A stretch of 64,000 nt of DNA from Streptomyces coelicoflavus. GTDB lineage: Bacteria; Actinomycetota; Actinomycetes; Streptomycetales; Streptomycetaceae. How positions within the stretch are numbered: the first letter of the stretch is position 1; each line of letters begins with the position of its first letter. Under the pieces are notes generated by a model. The model had not been told where the DNA came from, searched no databases, and saw nothing but the letters and a program-made list of their open reading frames with translations. Where the stretch lies: the NCBI RefSeq assembly GCF_003112555.1, contig NZ_BEWB01000008.1, forward strand, positions 372,001 through 436,000. Reading direction: 5' to 3'. Shown piece after piece: positions 27,747 through 36,165 of this stretch. Position numbers and translations under genes: made by a program.

Positions 27747-28868
27747 ATGGATCTCGCGTTTCTGCACCCCCTCTACGAACACCAGGGGCCCTGGGCCTCC
27801 GTCTACGTCGACCTTTCCCGGCACACGGAGGACACCCCCCACGAGCGCGAGCTGACGGCCGCCGCCGTGGCCCGGGAGCTGGCGGAGCAGGGCGCCGACG
27901 ACGCCACCTGCCGGGCGGTGCGGGAGGCGGTGGACGAGCTGCGGCACGCCACCGACCCGCACGGGCGGGCGCTGTTCGCGTGTGCCGGACAGGTGGTCCT
28001 CGATCCGCCGCTGGCCCGGCCCCCGTACGGCGGGACCACCGCCGACTGGGCCCCGCTGCCGCACGTCACGCCGTTGCTCGACCTGGCCGGCGAGGACCCG
28101 GTGTGCGTGGTGGCGTACATCGACCGCAAGGGCGCCGACTTCGAGCTGCGCAGTGCGCTGGGCAGCTCCGACGCGGGCGGCGTGACCGGCCGGCAGTGGC
28201 CGCTGCACCGCACGAGCAGCGTGGACTGGTCGGAGCGCCACTTCCAGCTCCGGGTGGAGAACACCTGGGAGCACAACGCGGCGGAGATCGCGGACGCCCT
28301 CGCGGTGTGCCAGGAGGAGACGGGCGCCGACCTGCTGGTCCTGGTGGGCGACGACCGGGAGCGGCGTTCGGTGCACGAGCGGCTGCCGTCGCGTCTCCAG
28401 GAGCGCATCGCCGAGGCCTCGCGCGGTGCCGGGAGCAGGCTGCTGGACGACGAGGTGGAGGGGCTGCGCGAGGACCACGTCCGCAGCCGCGCCCGGGAGG
28501 ACCTGGACCGGTTCCTGGCCGCCCGCTCGCCGGACGACGAGGGCCGGGCCGGCGCCGCGGAGGGCGTGCCCGCGCTGGTCGAGGCGGCGCGCGAGCACCG
28601 CATCGACGAGCTGCTGGTCATCCCGGACGCCCCCGACACGCACCGTGAGGTGTGGATCGGCGAGGACGCCGACCAGGTGGCGGTGCGCCGTACCGAGCTG
28701 AAGACGCTGGGCGAGCAGAACTCCTGGTCGGCCCGGGCGGACGACGCCCTGCTGCGCTCGGCGGTGATGACCGGAGCGCCCGCGATCTCGGTGACGCCGG
28801 TGCTGCCGCCGGAGACCGACCGGAAGGCGCCGGTGGGCGGCCTGGGGGCGTTGCTGCGCTGGAAGTGA
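27747..28868 (+). CDS. baeRF2-type eRF1-like protein (Rv2629 family)
   Basis: A 373-residue protein resembling actinobacterial eRF1-related proteins (baeRF2, Rv2629). The first third has MDLAFLHPLYEHQGPWASVY. The middle alpha/beta region carries CVVAYIDRKGADFELRSALG, a loop GGVTGRQWP, and FQLRVENTWEHNAAEIADAL; the last part is DELLVIPDAPDTHREVWIG and SAVMTGAPAISVTPVL. No canonical GGQ is present. The glutamine in the glycine-rich GGVTGRQ loop could occupy a comparable place, but that is speculation. GGGAGG precedes the ATG. It converges with an ABC-F gene, suggesting a ribosome-linked stress role by context only. Confidence 0.78.
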   Translation: MDLAFLHPLYEHQGPWASVYVDLSRHTEDTPHERELTAAAVARELAEQGADDATCRAVREAVDELRHATDPHGRALFACAGQVVLDPPLARPPYGGTTADWAPLPHVTPLLDLAGEDPVCVVAYIDRKGADFELRSALGSSDAGGVTGRQWPLHRTSSVDWSERHFQLRVENTWEHNAAEIADALAVCQEETGADLLVLVGDDRERRSVHERLPSRLQERIAEASRGAGSRLLDDEVEGLREDHVRSRAREDLDRFLAARSPDDEGRAGAAEGVPALVEAAREHRIDELLVIPDAPDTHREVWIGEDADQVAVRRTELKTLGEQNSWSARADDALLRSAVMTGAPAISVTPVLPPETDRKAPVGGLGALLRWK

Positions 28869-28893
28869 CCCACCCGCCGCGGACCCGGGTGGG
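28869..28893. terminator. Stem-loop between baeRF2 and ABC-F genes
   Basis: A perfect 8-bp GC stem (CCCACCCG / CGGGTGGG) with a 9-nt loop starts directly after the baeRF2 stop. It is suitably placed to end baeRF2 transcription and possibly the convergent ABC-F transcript. Confidence 0.55.
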
Positions 28894-28896
28894 GCG

Positions 28897-28922
28897 GCTG
28901 AGCGGGCCCGATCCGGCTCAGC
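28897..28922. terminator. Second stem-loop overlapping the ABC-F stop codon
   Basis: A 7-bp stem, GCTGAGC (28897-28903) with GCTCAGC (28916-28922), includes the ABC-F stop codon in its right arm, and its loop holds a GGGCCC palindrome. With the preceding hairpin it forms a double structure in the convergent gap. Confidence 0.45.
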
Positions 28923-30537
28923 GCGCCCGCTCCACCCGCCGTTCGTCCCAGACCGGCTCCGCCGACTCGCGCACGTGCCCGTCGCTGCCGAAGACCAGGT
29001 ACCGGTCGAAGGAGCGGGCGAACCAGCGGTCGTGGGTGACCGCGAGGACCGTGCCCGCGAAGCCCTCCAGGCCCTCCTGGAGGGCTTCCGCCGATTCCAG
29101 GTCGAGGTTGTCGGTGGGCTCGTCCAGGAGCAGGGCGGTGACGCCCTGGAGTTCGAGCAGCAGGATCTGGAAGCGGGCCTGCTGGCCGCCGGAGAGCCGG
29201 TCGAAGGACTGCTCGGCCTGCTGGGTCAGTTCGTAGCGGCGCAGCCGGGACATGGCGGCGCCGCGGTCCTGGGCGTGCTCGGTCCACAGGATGTCCAGGA
29301 GGGTGCGGCCCAGCAGTTCGGGGTGGGCGTGGGTCTGCGCGAAGTGACCGGGCAGCACACGCGCACCGAGCTTCCAGTCCCCGGTGTGCGCCACGTCGTC
29401 GCCGGCCAGCAGCCGCAGGAAGTGCGACTTGCCGGAGCCGTTGGAGCCGAGGACGGCGACCCGTTCGCCGTAGAAGACCTCCAGGTCGAAGGGTTTCATC
29501 AGGCCGGTGAGTTCGAGCTGTGCGCAGGTGACGGCGCGGACGCCGGTGCGGCCGCCCTTCAGGCGCATCCTGATGTCCTGCTCGCGCGGCGGCTCGGGCG
29601 GCGGCCCGACCTCCTCGAACTTGCGCAGCCTGGTCTGGGCGGCACGGTAGCGGGACGCCATGTCCGGGCTGTTCTCGGCCGCCTGACGCAGCGTCAGGAC
29701 GAGCTTCTTCAGCTGGGCGTGCTTCTCGTCCCAGCGGCGGCGCAGTTCCTCGAAGCGGGCGAAGCGTTCCCGGCGGGCCTCGTGGAAGGTGGTGAAGCCG
29801 CCGCCGTGCACCCAGGCGTCGGCGCCGGCGGGTCCCGGCTCGACGGAGACGATCTTCTGGGCGGCGCGGGCGAGCAGTTCGCGGTCGTGGGAGACGAACA
29901 GCACGGTCTTGCGGGTCTCGGCGAGCCGCTCCTCCAGCCAGCGCTTGCCGGGTACGTCGAGGTAGTTGTCCGGCTCGTCGAGGAGCAGCACCTCGTCGGT
30001 GCCGCGCAGCAGTGCCTCCAGGACGAGGCGTTTCTGCTCGCCGCCGGAGAGGGTGCGCACCTGCCGCCACTGGGCTTTCTCGTACGGCACCCCGAGCGCG
30101 GCGGTGGTGCAGATGTCCCACAGGGTCTCGGCCTCGTACCCGCGCGCTTCCGCCCAGTCGGACAGTGCCTGCGCGTACGCCAGCTGGGCGGCCTCGTCGT
30201 CGACCGTCATGATCGCGTGCTCGGCGGCGTCGACGGCGCGCGCGGCCTCGCGGATCCGGGGCTGCGCCACGGACACCAGCAGGTCGCGCACGGTCGTCTC
30301 GTCGCGTACGGAGCCGACGAACTGGCGCATGACACCGAGGCCGCCGCTGACCGTGACGGAGCCGCCGTGCGGCTTCAGCTCGCCGGCCAGCAGGCGCAGC
30401 AGGGTGGTCTTGCCCGCGCCGTTGGGTCCGACGAGGGCCACGACGGCCCCCTCCCCCACCCGAAACGAGACGTCGCCGAGGAGCGGCCTCCCGTCGGGCA
30501 GGCAGTACTCCAGGTGCGCGGCTTCGAGGTGACCCAT
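28918..30537 (-). CDS. ABC-F family ATPase
   Basis: A 539-residue soluble protein with two ABC domains and no membrane helices. Domain 1: VGPNGAGKTTLLRL, signature LSGGEQKRLVL, Walker B VLLLDEPDNYLD. Domain 2: GSNGSGKSHFLRLL, signature LSGGQQARFQILLLEL, Walker B LLLDEPTDNLD. Between them is a charged helical linker (about residues 235-305). ABC-F proteins bind the ribosomal E site and modulate translation or protect against antibiotics; this resembles streptomycete translation/resistance members. The start at MGHLEAAHLEY is the usual family start; a further in-frame ATG nine codons upstream exists, and neither has a strong ribosome binding site, so the 5' leader may be regulatory. Confidence 0.88.
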   Translation of the reverse strand: MGHLEAAHLEYCLPDGRPLLGDVSFRVGEGAVVALVGPNGAGKTTLLRLLAGELKPHGGSVTVSGGLGVMRQFVGSVRDETTVRDLLVSVAQPRIREAARAVDAAEHAIMTVDDEAAQLAYAQALSDWAEARGYEAETLWDICTTAALGVPYEKAQWRQVRTLSGGEQKRLVLEALLRGTDEVLLLDEPDNYLDVPGKRWLEERLAETRKTVLFVSHDRELLARAAQKIVSVEPGPAGADAWVHGGGFTTFHEARRERFARFEELRRRWDEKHAQLKKLVLTLRQAAENSPDMASRYRAAQTRLRKFEEVGPPPEPPREQDIRMRLKGGRTGVRAVTCAQLELTGLMKPFDLEVFYGERVAVLGSNGSGKSHFLRLLAGDDVAHTGDWKLGARVLPGHFAQTHAHPELLGRTLLDILWTEHAQDRGAAMSRLRRYELTQQAEQSFDRLSGGQQARFQILLLELQGVTALLLDEPTDNLDLESAEALQEGLEGFAGTVLAVTHDRWFARSFDRYLVFGSDGHVRESAEPVWDERRVERAR

Positions 30538-30695
30538 GGGACCGGATTGTGCTGCTCCGGACATGCCCCGGGCAAACCGTTTTCGGCCGCCCGCCGGAAC
30601 GCTCGGCGGGGCCGCCTTCGGCCGGACGGCAGGGCGCCCGGGGCACGTGGCGCGGGCCACGGCAGGAAACGCCGTCCGCAGGGTAGGCGGGACCC

Positions 30696-32201
30696 ATGAG
30701 TCCCGACGTAGACCTCACCGCCCCGACGCCCGGCCCGCATCCCCTCCGCAACGGCTTCCTGCGGCTGGACCAGCGGGCGTTCGAGGCCGTCGCCGCCCGC
30801 ACCTGGCCCGGCGCGGACCCCCTGCTGCCCCGGCTGAGCCGCGGTGCCAACCACGGAGTGCTGTGGTTCGCGGTGGGCGCCGCGCTGGCCGCCTCGCGCA
30901 CCCCGAGGGCCCGGCGGGCCGCCGCCCGCGGACTCGCCTCGCTGGGCCTGGCCTCGCTGACGATCAACACTCTCGGCAAGCGTTCGGTGCGCCGGACCCG
31001 GCCACTGCTCGACCCGGTGCCGCTGGTGCGGCAGCTGAAGCGGCAGCCGATCACGACGTCCTTCCCGTCGGGACACGCCGCGTCGGCCGCCGCGTTCGCG
31101 ACCGGTGTCGCGCTGGAGTCGCCGGCGTGGGGTGCGGCGGTGGCCCCGGTGGCCGCCGCGGTCGCCCTGTCCCGGGTGTACACCGGCGTCCACTTCCCCA
31201 GCGACGTCCTGGCCGGTGCGGCGCTCGGCGCGGGCGCCGCGTTCGCCGTGCGGGGGATGGTGCCGACGCGGGCGCAGCACACGCCGCCGGCCCGGCCGCG
31301 TGCCGAGGTGCCCGCACTGCCCGGCGGCGAGGGTCTCGTCATGGTCGCCAACATCGGCTCGGGCACCTCGGAGCGGGTGCGGGCCCTGTGCGACGCGCTG
31401 CCCGACGCGGAGGTCGTGGAGTGCGAGCCGGGGGACGTCCGGGCGGAACTCGAGAAGGCGGCCGGGCACGCCCGGGTGCTCGGTGTCTGCGGCGGCGACG
31501 GCACGGTGAACGCCGCGGCCGAGATCGCGCTCCGCCACGACCTGCCCCTGGCGGTACTGCCCGGCGGCACGCTCAACCACTTCGCCTACGACCTGGGCGT
31601 GGAGGACGTACGGGACCTGTGCGGGGCCCTGGAGCGGGGCGAGGGGGTGCGGGTGGACGTGGGCCGGTTCGCCTCCGGCGGGCGGCGCGGCGTCTTCCTG
31701 AACACCTTCAGCCTCGGCGTGTACCCGGAGCTGGTCAACGAGCGGGAGCGCTGGTCGCCCCGGATCGGCGGCTGGCCGGCCGGGGTGCTGGCGGCCGTAC
31801 GGGTGCTGCGCGCCGACCGGCATCCGCTGGAGGCCGAGGTGCGCGGCCGCAGGCGCCCGCTGTGGATGCTGTTCGCGGGCAACGGCACGTACCACCGCCG
31901 GGGTCTCGCCTCCGGCCGCCGGCTCGATCTCGCGGACGGCCAGTTGGACGTGCGGGTGGTGCACGGGGGCCGCCGGCCGGCCCTGCGGCTGCTCTCGGCG
32001 GCCCTGGCGGGACCGCTGACCCGCTCCCCCGCGCACGCGGCCGTGCAGGTGCCCCGGCTGCGTCTGTCGGGGGTCGCGCCGGGCACGCTGATGGCGTACG
32101 ACGGCGAGCTGACGGAGACCGAGGGCGACCTGACGCTGGAGAAGCTGCCGGAGGCGCTCACGGTGTACCGGCCGCTGCCCGGCGGCGGCCTGCTCTCCTG
32201 A
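30696..32201 (+). CDS. Bifunctional PAP2 phosphatase / diacylglycerol kinase-like protein
   Basis: 501 residues. The N-terminal ~190 form a PAP2 phosphatase: KRSVRRTRPLLD, SFPSGHAASAAAFATGV and RVYTGVHFPSDVLAGAALG, covering the three catalytic motifs, embedded in hydrophobic helices. The C-terminal ~300 are a DAGK/LCB5 lipid kinase: VCGGDGTVNAAAE and LPGGTLNHFAYDLG, then the beta-domain. The fusion probably interconverts phosphorylated and free membrane lipids. A TAGGCG hexamer 6 nt before the ATG may be a leaderless-type -10. It is divergent from the ABC-F gene across 158 bp. Confidence 0.9.
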   Translation: MSPDVDLTAPTPGPHPLRNGFLRLDQRAFEAVAARTWPGADPLLPRLSRGANHGVLWFAVGAALAASRTPRARRAAARGLASLGLASLTINTLGKRSVRRTRPLLDPVPLVRQLKRQPITTSFPSGHAASAAAFATGVALESPAWGAAVAPVAAAVALSRVYTGVHFPSDVLAGAALGAGAAFAVRGMVPTRAQHTPPARPRAEVPALPGGEGLVMVANIGSGTSERVRALCDALPDAEVVECEPGDVRAELEKAAGHARVLGVCGGDGTVNAAAEIALRHDLPLAVLPGGTLNHFAYDLGVEDVRDLCGALERGEGVRVDVGRFASGGRRGVFLNTFSLGVYPELVNERERWSPRIGGWPAGVLAAVRVLRADRHPLEAEVRGRRRPLWMLFAGNGTYHRRGLASGRRLDLADGQLDVRVVHGGRRPALRLLSAALAGPLTRSPAHAAVQVPRLRLSGVAPGTLMAYDGELTETEGDLTLEKLPEALTVYRPLPGGGLLS

Positions 32202-32290
32202 CCCACCGTCAGTCCATATGTCAAAACGTGGATCTCACCATGCGGCCGACGGGCGTACCGTGATCGCACTGTCGGGAGAGGGGATCCACC

Positions 32291-33112
32291 ATGCCGAAGC
32301 CGCACGAGACCGCCGTCTACACGCACGGGCACCACGAGTCCGTGCTCCGCTCGCACACCTGGCGCACCGCCGAGAACTCCGCCGCCTATCTGCTCGGCTC
32401 CCTGCGGCCGCACATGCGGATCCTGGACATCGGCTGCGGCCCCGGCACCATCACCGCGGACCTGGCGGAACGGGTCCCGGAGGGCCATGTCACCGGGGTG
32501 GACCGGGCTCCCGACATCGTGGAACGGGCCCGGGCCACGGCTGCCGGGCGGGGGCTGGACAACACCGACTTCGCGGTCGCGGACGTGCACGCGCTGGACT
32601 ACCCGGACGACACCTTCTGTGTCGTCCACGCCCACCAGGTGCTCCAGCACGTGGGCGACCCGGTGCGGGCGCTGCGGGAGATGAAGCGGGTAGCGCGGCC
32701 GAACGGGATCGTCGCCGTCCGTGATGCGGACTACGGCGCCATGACGTGGTTCCCCGCCTCCGAGGGCATGGACGACTGGCTGGACCTGTACCGGCGGGTG
32801 GCCCGCGCCAACGGGGGCGAGCCGGACGCGGGGCGCCGGCTGAAGGCGTGGGCGCTGGAGGCCGGGTTCACCGACATCACGGCGACCTCGGCCACCTGGA
32901 CCTTCGCCACGCCCGGGGAGCGGGAGTGGTGGAGCGGCCTGTGGGCGGACCGCACCCTGGCGTCGGCGTACGCGGAACGCGCCATCGAGGGGGGTCACGC
33001 GACCCCGGAGGAACTGCGCGCCGTCTCGGCGGCCTGGCGGGAGTGGGGACGGCGACCGGAAAGCTGGTTCGGCGTCCTGCACGGAGAAATCCTGTGCCGA
33101 AAGGACGCATGA
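32291..33112 (+). CDS. Class I SAM-dependent methyltransferase
   Basis: A 273-residue UbiE/COQ5-like methyltransferase: motif I ILDIGCGPGTITADLA, acidic strand VTGVDRAPDIVERA, then FAVADVHALDYPDDTFCVVH and LREMKRVARPNGIVAVRD. The substrate-facing C-terminal half is diverged, so the methyl acceptor is unknown. The ATG follows a GGGAGAGGGG-type site. It is followed 54 bp later by the small hydrophobic protein gene. Confidence 0.9.
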   Translation: MPKPHETAVYTHGHHESVLRSHTWRTAENSAAYLLGSLRPHMRILDIGCGPGTITADLAERVPEGHVTGVDRAPDIVERARATAAGRGLDNTDFAVADVHALDYPDDTFCVVHAHQVLQHVGDPVRALREMKRVARPNGIVAVRDADYGAMTWFPASEGMDDWLDLYRRVARANGGEPDAGRRLKAWALEAGFTDITATSATWTFATPGEREWWSGLWADRTLASAYAERAIEGGHATPEELRAVSAAWREWGRRPESWFGVLHGEILCRKDA

Positions 33113-33166
33113 CCGACGCCTGTTCGACGAATTTCGGGAAACCAGTACGGCAGGAGGTTCAACATT

Positions 33167-33337
33167 ATGGTTCCGCTTCTGCTCGTACTGCTTCTCGCGA
33201 TCGTTCTTTTCGGTGTCGGGTTCGCGGTGAAGATTCTCTGGTGGATCGCTCTGGCGGTTCTGGTCCTGTGGCTGATCGGCTTTCTGGCCCGCGGGACGAA
33301 GACCGGCGGCGGCAGGGGCCGCTGGTACCGGTGGTGA
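33167..33337 (+). CDS. Small hydrophobic membrane protein, 56 residues
   Basis: A short open frame from ATG to TGA with a clear AGGAGG 9 nt upstream. The protein begins MVPLLLVLLLAIVLFGVGFA, has a second hydrophobic stretch with two tryptophans (ILWWIALAVLVLWLIGFLA), and ends in a basic GRGRWYRW tail. This is the streptomycete 'hydrophobic protein' type, with one or two membrane helices. A strong terminator hairpin follows. Its codon use is AT-richer at third positions than its neighbours (CTT, GTT, ATT). Function unknown; possibly stress-induced. Confidence 0.8.
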   Translation: MVPLLLVLLLAIVLFGVGFAVKILWWIALAVLVLWLIGFLARGTKTGGGRGRWYRW

Positions 33338-33380
33338 ACGACCGGTGACGAACGGCACGTGACAGACCACAGGTGACGAG

Positions 33381-33420
33381 GCTGCTGCCCCGGGAGAGTG
33401 TTCACTCCCGGGGCAGCAGC
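33381..33420. terminator. Bidirectional terminator with the gvpK stop in its loop
   Basis: A perfect 16-bp stem, GCTGCTGCCCCGGGAG (33381-33396) with its complement at 33405-33420, has an 8-nt loop that contains the gvpK stop codon. The right arm encodes the last gvpK residues. It sits between the hydrophobic protein gene and the end of the gas vesicle operon, so it can stop both transcripts. Confidence 0.85.
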
Positions 33421-33707
33421 GGTCCCAGCGGCCCGAGGTCCAGGTTCAGGTCCTCGGGCCGCAGTCCGTAGCGGTCGCGCAGCTCGGTCATGCGGTCGTC
33501 GAGGAGCATCAGGGTGAGCCCGATCCGCTCCTCCTGGTCCTCGCTCAGGTCGCCCTCGTCCACGCGGCGCAGCGCCTGCCGTTCCATGAGCTGGCGCAAC
33601 AGCTCGACGACCGTCAGCACCAGCTTGATCAGGTCGCGCTCGACCGTGTCGGGGTCCAGGTCCAGGCGGCGCCCGCCCGGCTCGGAAGGTTCGGGCTGTC
33701 CGGTCAT
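33402..33707 (-). CDS. gvpK: Gas vesicle protein GvpK
   Basis: A 101-residue GvpK: LDLDPDTVERDLIKLVLTVV and ELLRQLMERQALRRVDEGDL are family signatures. GvpK is a minor component essential for gas vesicle assembly in systems studied. It is the last gene of the gas vesicle run, starting 1 bp after the gvpS stop. Its own stop lies in the loop of the terminator hairpin. Confidence 0.95.
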   Translation of the reverse strand: MTGQPEPSEPGGRRLDLDPDTVERDLIKLVLTVVELLRQLMERQALRRVDEGDLSEDQEERIGLTLMLLDDRMTELRDRYGLRPEDLNLDLGPLGPLLPRE

Positions 33708-33708
33708 G

Positions 33709-33891
33709 TCAGTCCCCGAACGGTGAGGGGACGTTGCGGTTGACCGAGCTGATCAGCGCGTTCAGGTCGATCCGGACGAGATCGACGTCCGCGATGCGCA
33801 GCGTGACGTCGCCGGTGATGACGACTCCGCCGGCCAGCAGCCGGTCGAGCAGGTCCACCAGGGCAATCTCACGGCGTTCCACGACGGTCAT
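33709..33891 (-). CDS. gvpS: GvpA-family gas vesicle protein GvpS
   Basis: A 60-residue GvpA-superfamily protein: ALVDLLDRLLAGGVVITGDV then LVRIDLNALISSV is the amphipathic core of the wall protein family. It is shorter than classical GvpA (about 70) and lacks any extension, fitting the GvpS paralogue of streptomycete clusters. The ATG overlaps the gvpL stop (ATGA). Confidence 0.9.
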   Translation of the reverse strand: MTVVERREIALVDLLDRLLAGGVVITGDVTLRIADVDLVRIDLNALISSVNRNVPSPFGD

Positions 33892-34736
33892 GATTCCTCC
33901 CCCGCTTTCTTCCCGTCTCCCGCCTTCTTCCCGTCGGCCGCTCCCGCACCGGTCTCCTCTCCGGCGAAGGAATAGGCCGCCCACGGTCCGGTGAGTTCCA
34001 CGCGAATTCCGGGGGCGTCGTCCTTCGTACGGTCCACCCTTTCCACGAATTCCTCGGAAGCGTCGCGGCGCACCAGATAGGCGGCATTGAGGACGTTCCG
34101 TCCGGCGGCTCCGGAAAGGCGCGGGTTCTGCGGCGCGTGCAACCGCGCGTCGTCGGCCCGGCCGGACAGCTCCGCGTGCAGGCCCGTGGCGAACTCCTCG
34201 GCCCTGCTCCACAGGTCGTCGTCGGCCCGGGACTGCCGACGCCGCTGCCGCAGGTAGTCCCGGCCCGAGACGGGCCTGGGTGCGGGCCGGTCCGGCGCGG
34301 CCGACGGCTCGGCCCCGGCCCCCGCCCGCTCCGTCCGCTCCGTTTCGACGAACACCTTCACGCCCCACTCCACCCGCCCGTCCAGCCGGTCGAGCGTGCG
34401 CCGGAAGGCCGCCGCGCGCTCCTCCAGCATCAGGCGTACGCCGCTGTCGTCCCGGAAGACGGTGGCCAGCCGGAGCGGCAGCGGGGTGGTCACGGCGGTG
34501 AGCGCGTCGACGACCTGCTGGTGGGCGCGGGCGGTGGCGGTCAGCCAGTCCAGGTCCTCCAGGTGGGTGCGCAGTGCCTCCTCGCCGAAGTCGGCCTCGG
34601 GCACGTGACTGACGACGGCGACCAGGTCGCCGTACGCCAGCAGCCGGGGCGGATCGCCCGCCACCCCGGTGAGCTGGGACTGGAGGGCCGCGTCGAAGGG
34701 GCGGCAGACGGCGTAGACGTAGCGCAGTCCGGTCAC
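33888..34736 (-). CDS. gvpL: Gas vesicle protein GvpL (GvpL/GvpF family)
   Basis: 282 residues. TGLRYVYAVCRPFDAAL and PLPLRLATVFRDDSGVRLML are GvpL/F hallmarks, and GRNVLNAAYLVRRD with ELTGPWAAYSFAGEE closes the second domain. The C-terminus ends in repeated DGKKAGDGKKAGE. GvpF/L proteins bind GvpA and line the gas-facing side or assist assembly. The GTG start overlaps the gvpJ stop. It shares its fold with gvpF in the same cluster but is clearly diverged. Confidence 0.93.
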   Translation of the reverse strand: MTGLRYVYAVCRPFDAALQSQLTGVAGDPPRLLAYGDLVAVVSHVPEADFGEEALRTHLEDLDWLTATARAHQQVVDALTAVTTPLPLRLATVFRDDSGVRLMLEERAAAFRRTLDRLDGRVEWGVKVFVETERTERAGAGAEPSAAPDRPAPRPVSGRDYLRQRRRQSRADDDLWSRAEEFATGLHAELSGRADDARLHAPQNPRLSGAAGRNVLNAAYLVRRDASEEFVERVDRTKDDAPGIRVELTGPWAAYSFAGEETGAGAADGKKAGDGKKAGEES

Positions 34737-35059
34737 GGTGCCTCCCTCGGTACGCGGCCCGGGTCCAGTTCACGCAGGCGTTCGCGGAGCGCCGCGTTCT
34801 CCCGGGTGAGTTCGTCCTGCCGGGCGCGCGAGGACAGTGCGGGGTCGCTCTCCCACCAGTCGATACCCATTTCCTTGGCCTTGTCGACGGAGGCGACGAC
34901 GAGCCGCAGCTTGATGGTCAGCAACTCGATGTCGAGCAGGTTGATCTTGATGTCGCCCGCGATCACGACTCCCTTGTCGAGCACCCGCTCCAGGATGTCG
35001 GCGAGGTTGGCGCTCTGTCCCTGGCCGTAGGGATCGGGCAGCCGGCTGGGGGTGGTCAT
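34733..35059 (-). CDS. gvpJ: GvpA-family gas vesicle protein GvpJ
   Basis: 108 residues with a GvpA-like core (NLADILERVLDKGVVIAGDI, IKLRLVVASVDKAKEMGIDW) followed by a charged helical tail (RQDELTRENAALRERLREL) typical of GvpJ. GvpJ is a minor wall protein thought to cap or nucleate conical ends. The ATG overlaps the gvpZ stop (ATGA), continuing the coupling chain. Confidence 0.93.
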   Translation of the reverse strand: MTTPSRLPDPYGQGQSANLADILERVLDKGVVIAGDIKINLLDIELLTIKLRLVVASVDKAKEMGIDWWESDPALSSRARQDELTRENAALRERLRELDPGRVPREAP

Positions 35060-36165
35060 CGACGGCTCCCGCCCTCGGCGTCCTCGTACTCCTCACGGGA
35101 CGCGTACCCGTCCTCCGGTTCCTCCTCGTACTCGCCCTCGGGCTCCTTCTCGTACTCGCCCTCGGGCTCTTCCTCGTACTCAGCGTCGGGCTCTTCCTCG
35201 TACTCGCCCTCGGGTTCCTCGTCGTACTCGGCCTCCGCCTCGCCCTGGGGCTCCTGCTCGTGGTCCTGGTCCTGGTCCTGCTGCTCTTCCTCCTCCGCCA
35301 CCGCGTCCTCGTGGCTGCGGACGACCTCGCCGTCGCGGATCTCGCCGCGCCAGCCGTCGTCGGCCTCGCCCTTGAAGGTGATGTGACGGACGTAGTTCTT
35401 CAGGTCGAGCCGGGCCCGGCGGCCCTGGGCGCGCCAGATGTTGCCGGTCTTCTCGAACAGGCCCTTCGGGTAGTACTCGATGACCAGGACCACGCGGGTC
35501 AGGCTGTCGGCCAGCTCGTGGAAGCTGACCACGCCCTTGGTGGAGCCCTTGGCGCCCTCGGACGTCCAGGAGATCCGGTCGTCGGGCACCTGCTCGGTGG
35601 TCGTCGCCTTCCAGCTGCGGTTGGACCAGAAGACCTTCAGCTGCCAGTCGGAGGTCGTGTCGTCGGCGCGGTTCGCGCTCTTGACGCCCTTGGCGAAGGT
35701 GCTGAAGTCCTGGTACTGGGTCCACTGGTCGTAGGCCGTGCGCAGCGGCACGCCGACGTCGACGTACTCGATGATGACCGTCGGCTTCTGACCGCCGCCG
35801 CCCTTCTTGTGGCCCTTGCCGCCGGTGAGGTTCTTGAAGGCGCCGACCACGTTGTCCTTGACCTTGCCGGCGCCCACCTCGAAGGCGGCCCGCATCGGGC
35901 TCTTGCCCTCGGCGAGCTTGCGCCCGCCGTCGAGGGCGAGCTTGGCGAATCCGGGGCTGTTGCCCTCGGCGATGTCGTTGAGCCTGCCGGTGGTCTCGCC
36001 GAGCTTGGTGCCGAAGCCGGTCAGCAGCCGGGTGGCCTGGGCGGCGAGGTAGTCCTGCACCTCGGCCTTCAGTCGGTCGGCCGCCTCGCTCTGCGCGACG
36101 TCGGCCAGCGGGTTCTTCTTCGCGGCGTCTCCCGCCTCGGCGGCGGATCCCAGGGTGTCGCTCAT
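35056..36165 (-). CDS. gvpZ: GvpZ-like protein: SRPBCC domain with acidic repeat tail
   Basis: 369 residues. An N-terminal helical part leads into an SRPBCC/polyketide-cyclase fold (VIIEYVDVGVPLRTAYDQW, WTSEGAKGSTKGVVSFHEL, VVLVIEYYPKGLFEKTGNIW). From about residue 285 the chain becomes very acidic, with 8-residue EPEGEYEE-type repeats until the C-terminus. Position between gvpY and gvpJ matches the gvpZ slot of streptomycete clusters. A lipid- or protein-binding assembly role is plausible but unproven. It overlaps both neighbours by ATGA. Confidence 0.85.
   Translation of the reverse strand: MSDTLGSAAEAGDAAKKNPLADVAQSEAADRLKAEVQDYLAAQATRLLTGFGTKLGETTGRLNDIAEGNSPGFAKLALDGGRKLAEGKSPMRAAFEVGAGKVKDNVVGAFKNLTGGKGHKKGGGGQKPTVIIEYVDVGVPLRTAYDQWTQYQDFSTFAKGVKSANRADDTTSDWQLKVFWSNRSWKATTTEQVPDDRISWTSEGAKGSTKGVVSFHELADSLTRVVLVIEYYPKGLFEKTGNIWRAQGRRARLDLKNYVRHITFKGEADDGWRGEIRDGEVVRSHEDAVAEEEEQQDQDQDHEQEPQGEAEAEYDEEPEGEYEEEPDAEYEEEPEGEYEKEPEGEYEEEPEDGYASREEYEDAEGGSRR
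35104..35245 (-). repeat. 24-bp-type tandem repeats encoding the GvpZ acidic tail
   Basis: About five imperfect in-frame 24-bp units encode successive EGEYEEEP-like octapeptides. The plus strand shows recurring CTCGTACTCGCCCTCGGGCT blocks. Repeat count could vary between strains without changing frame. Confidence 0.7.
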
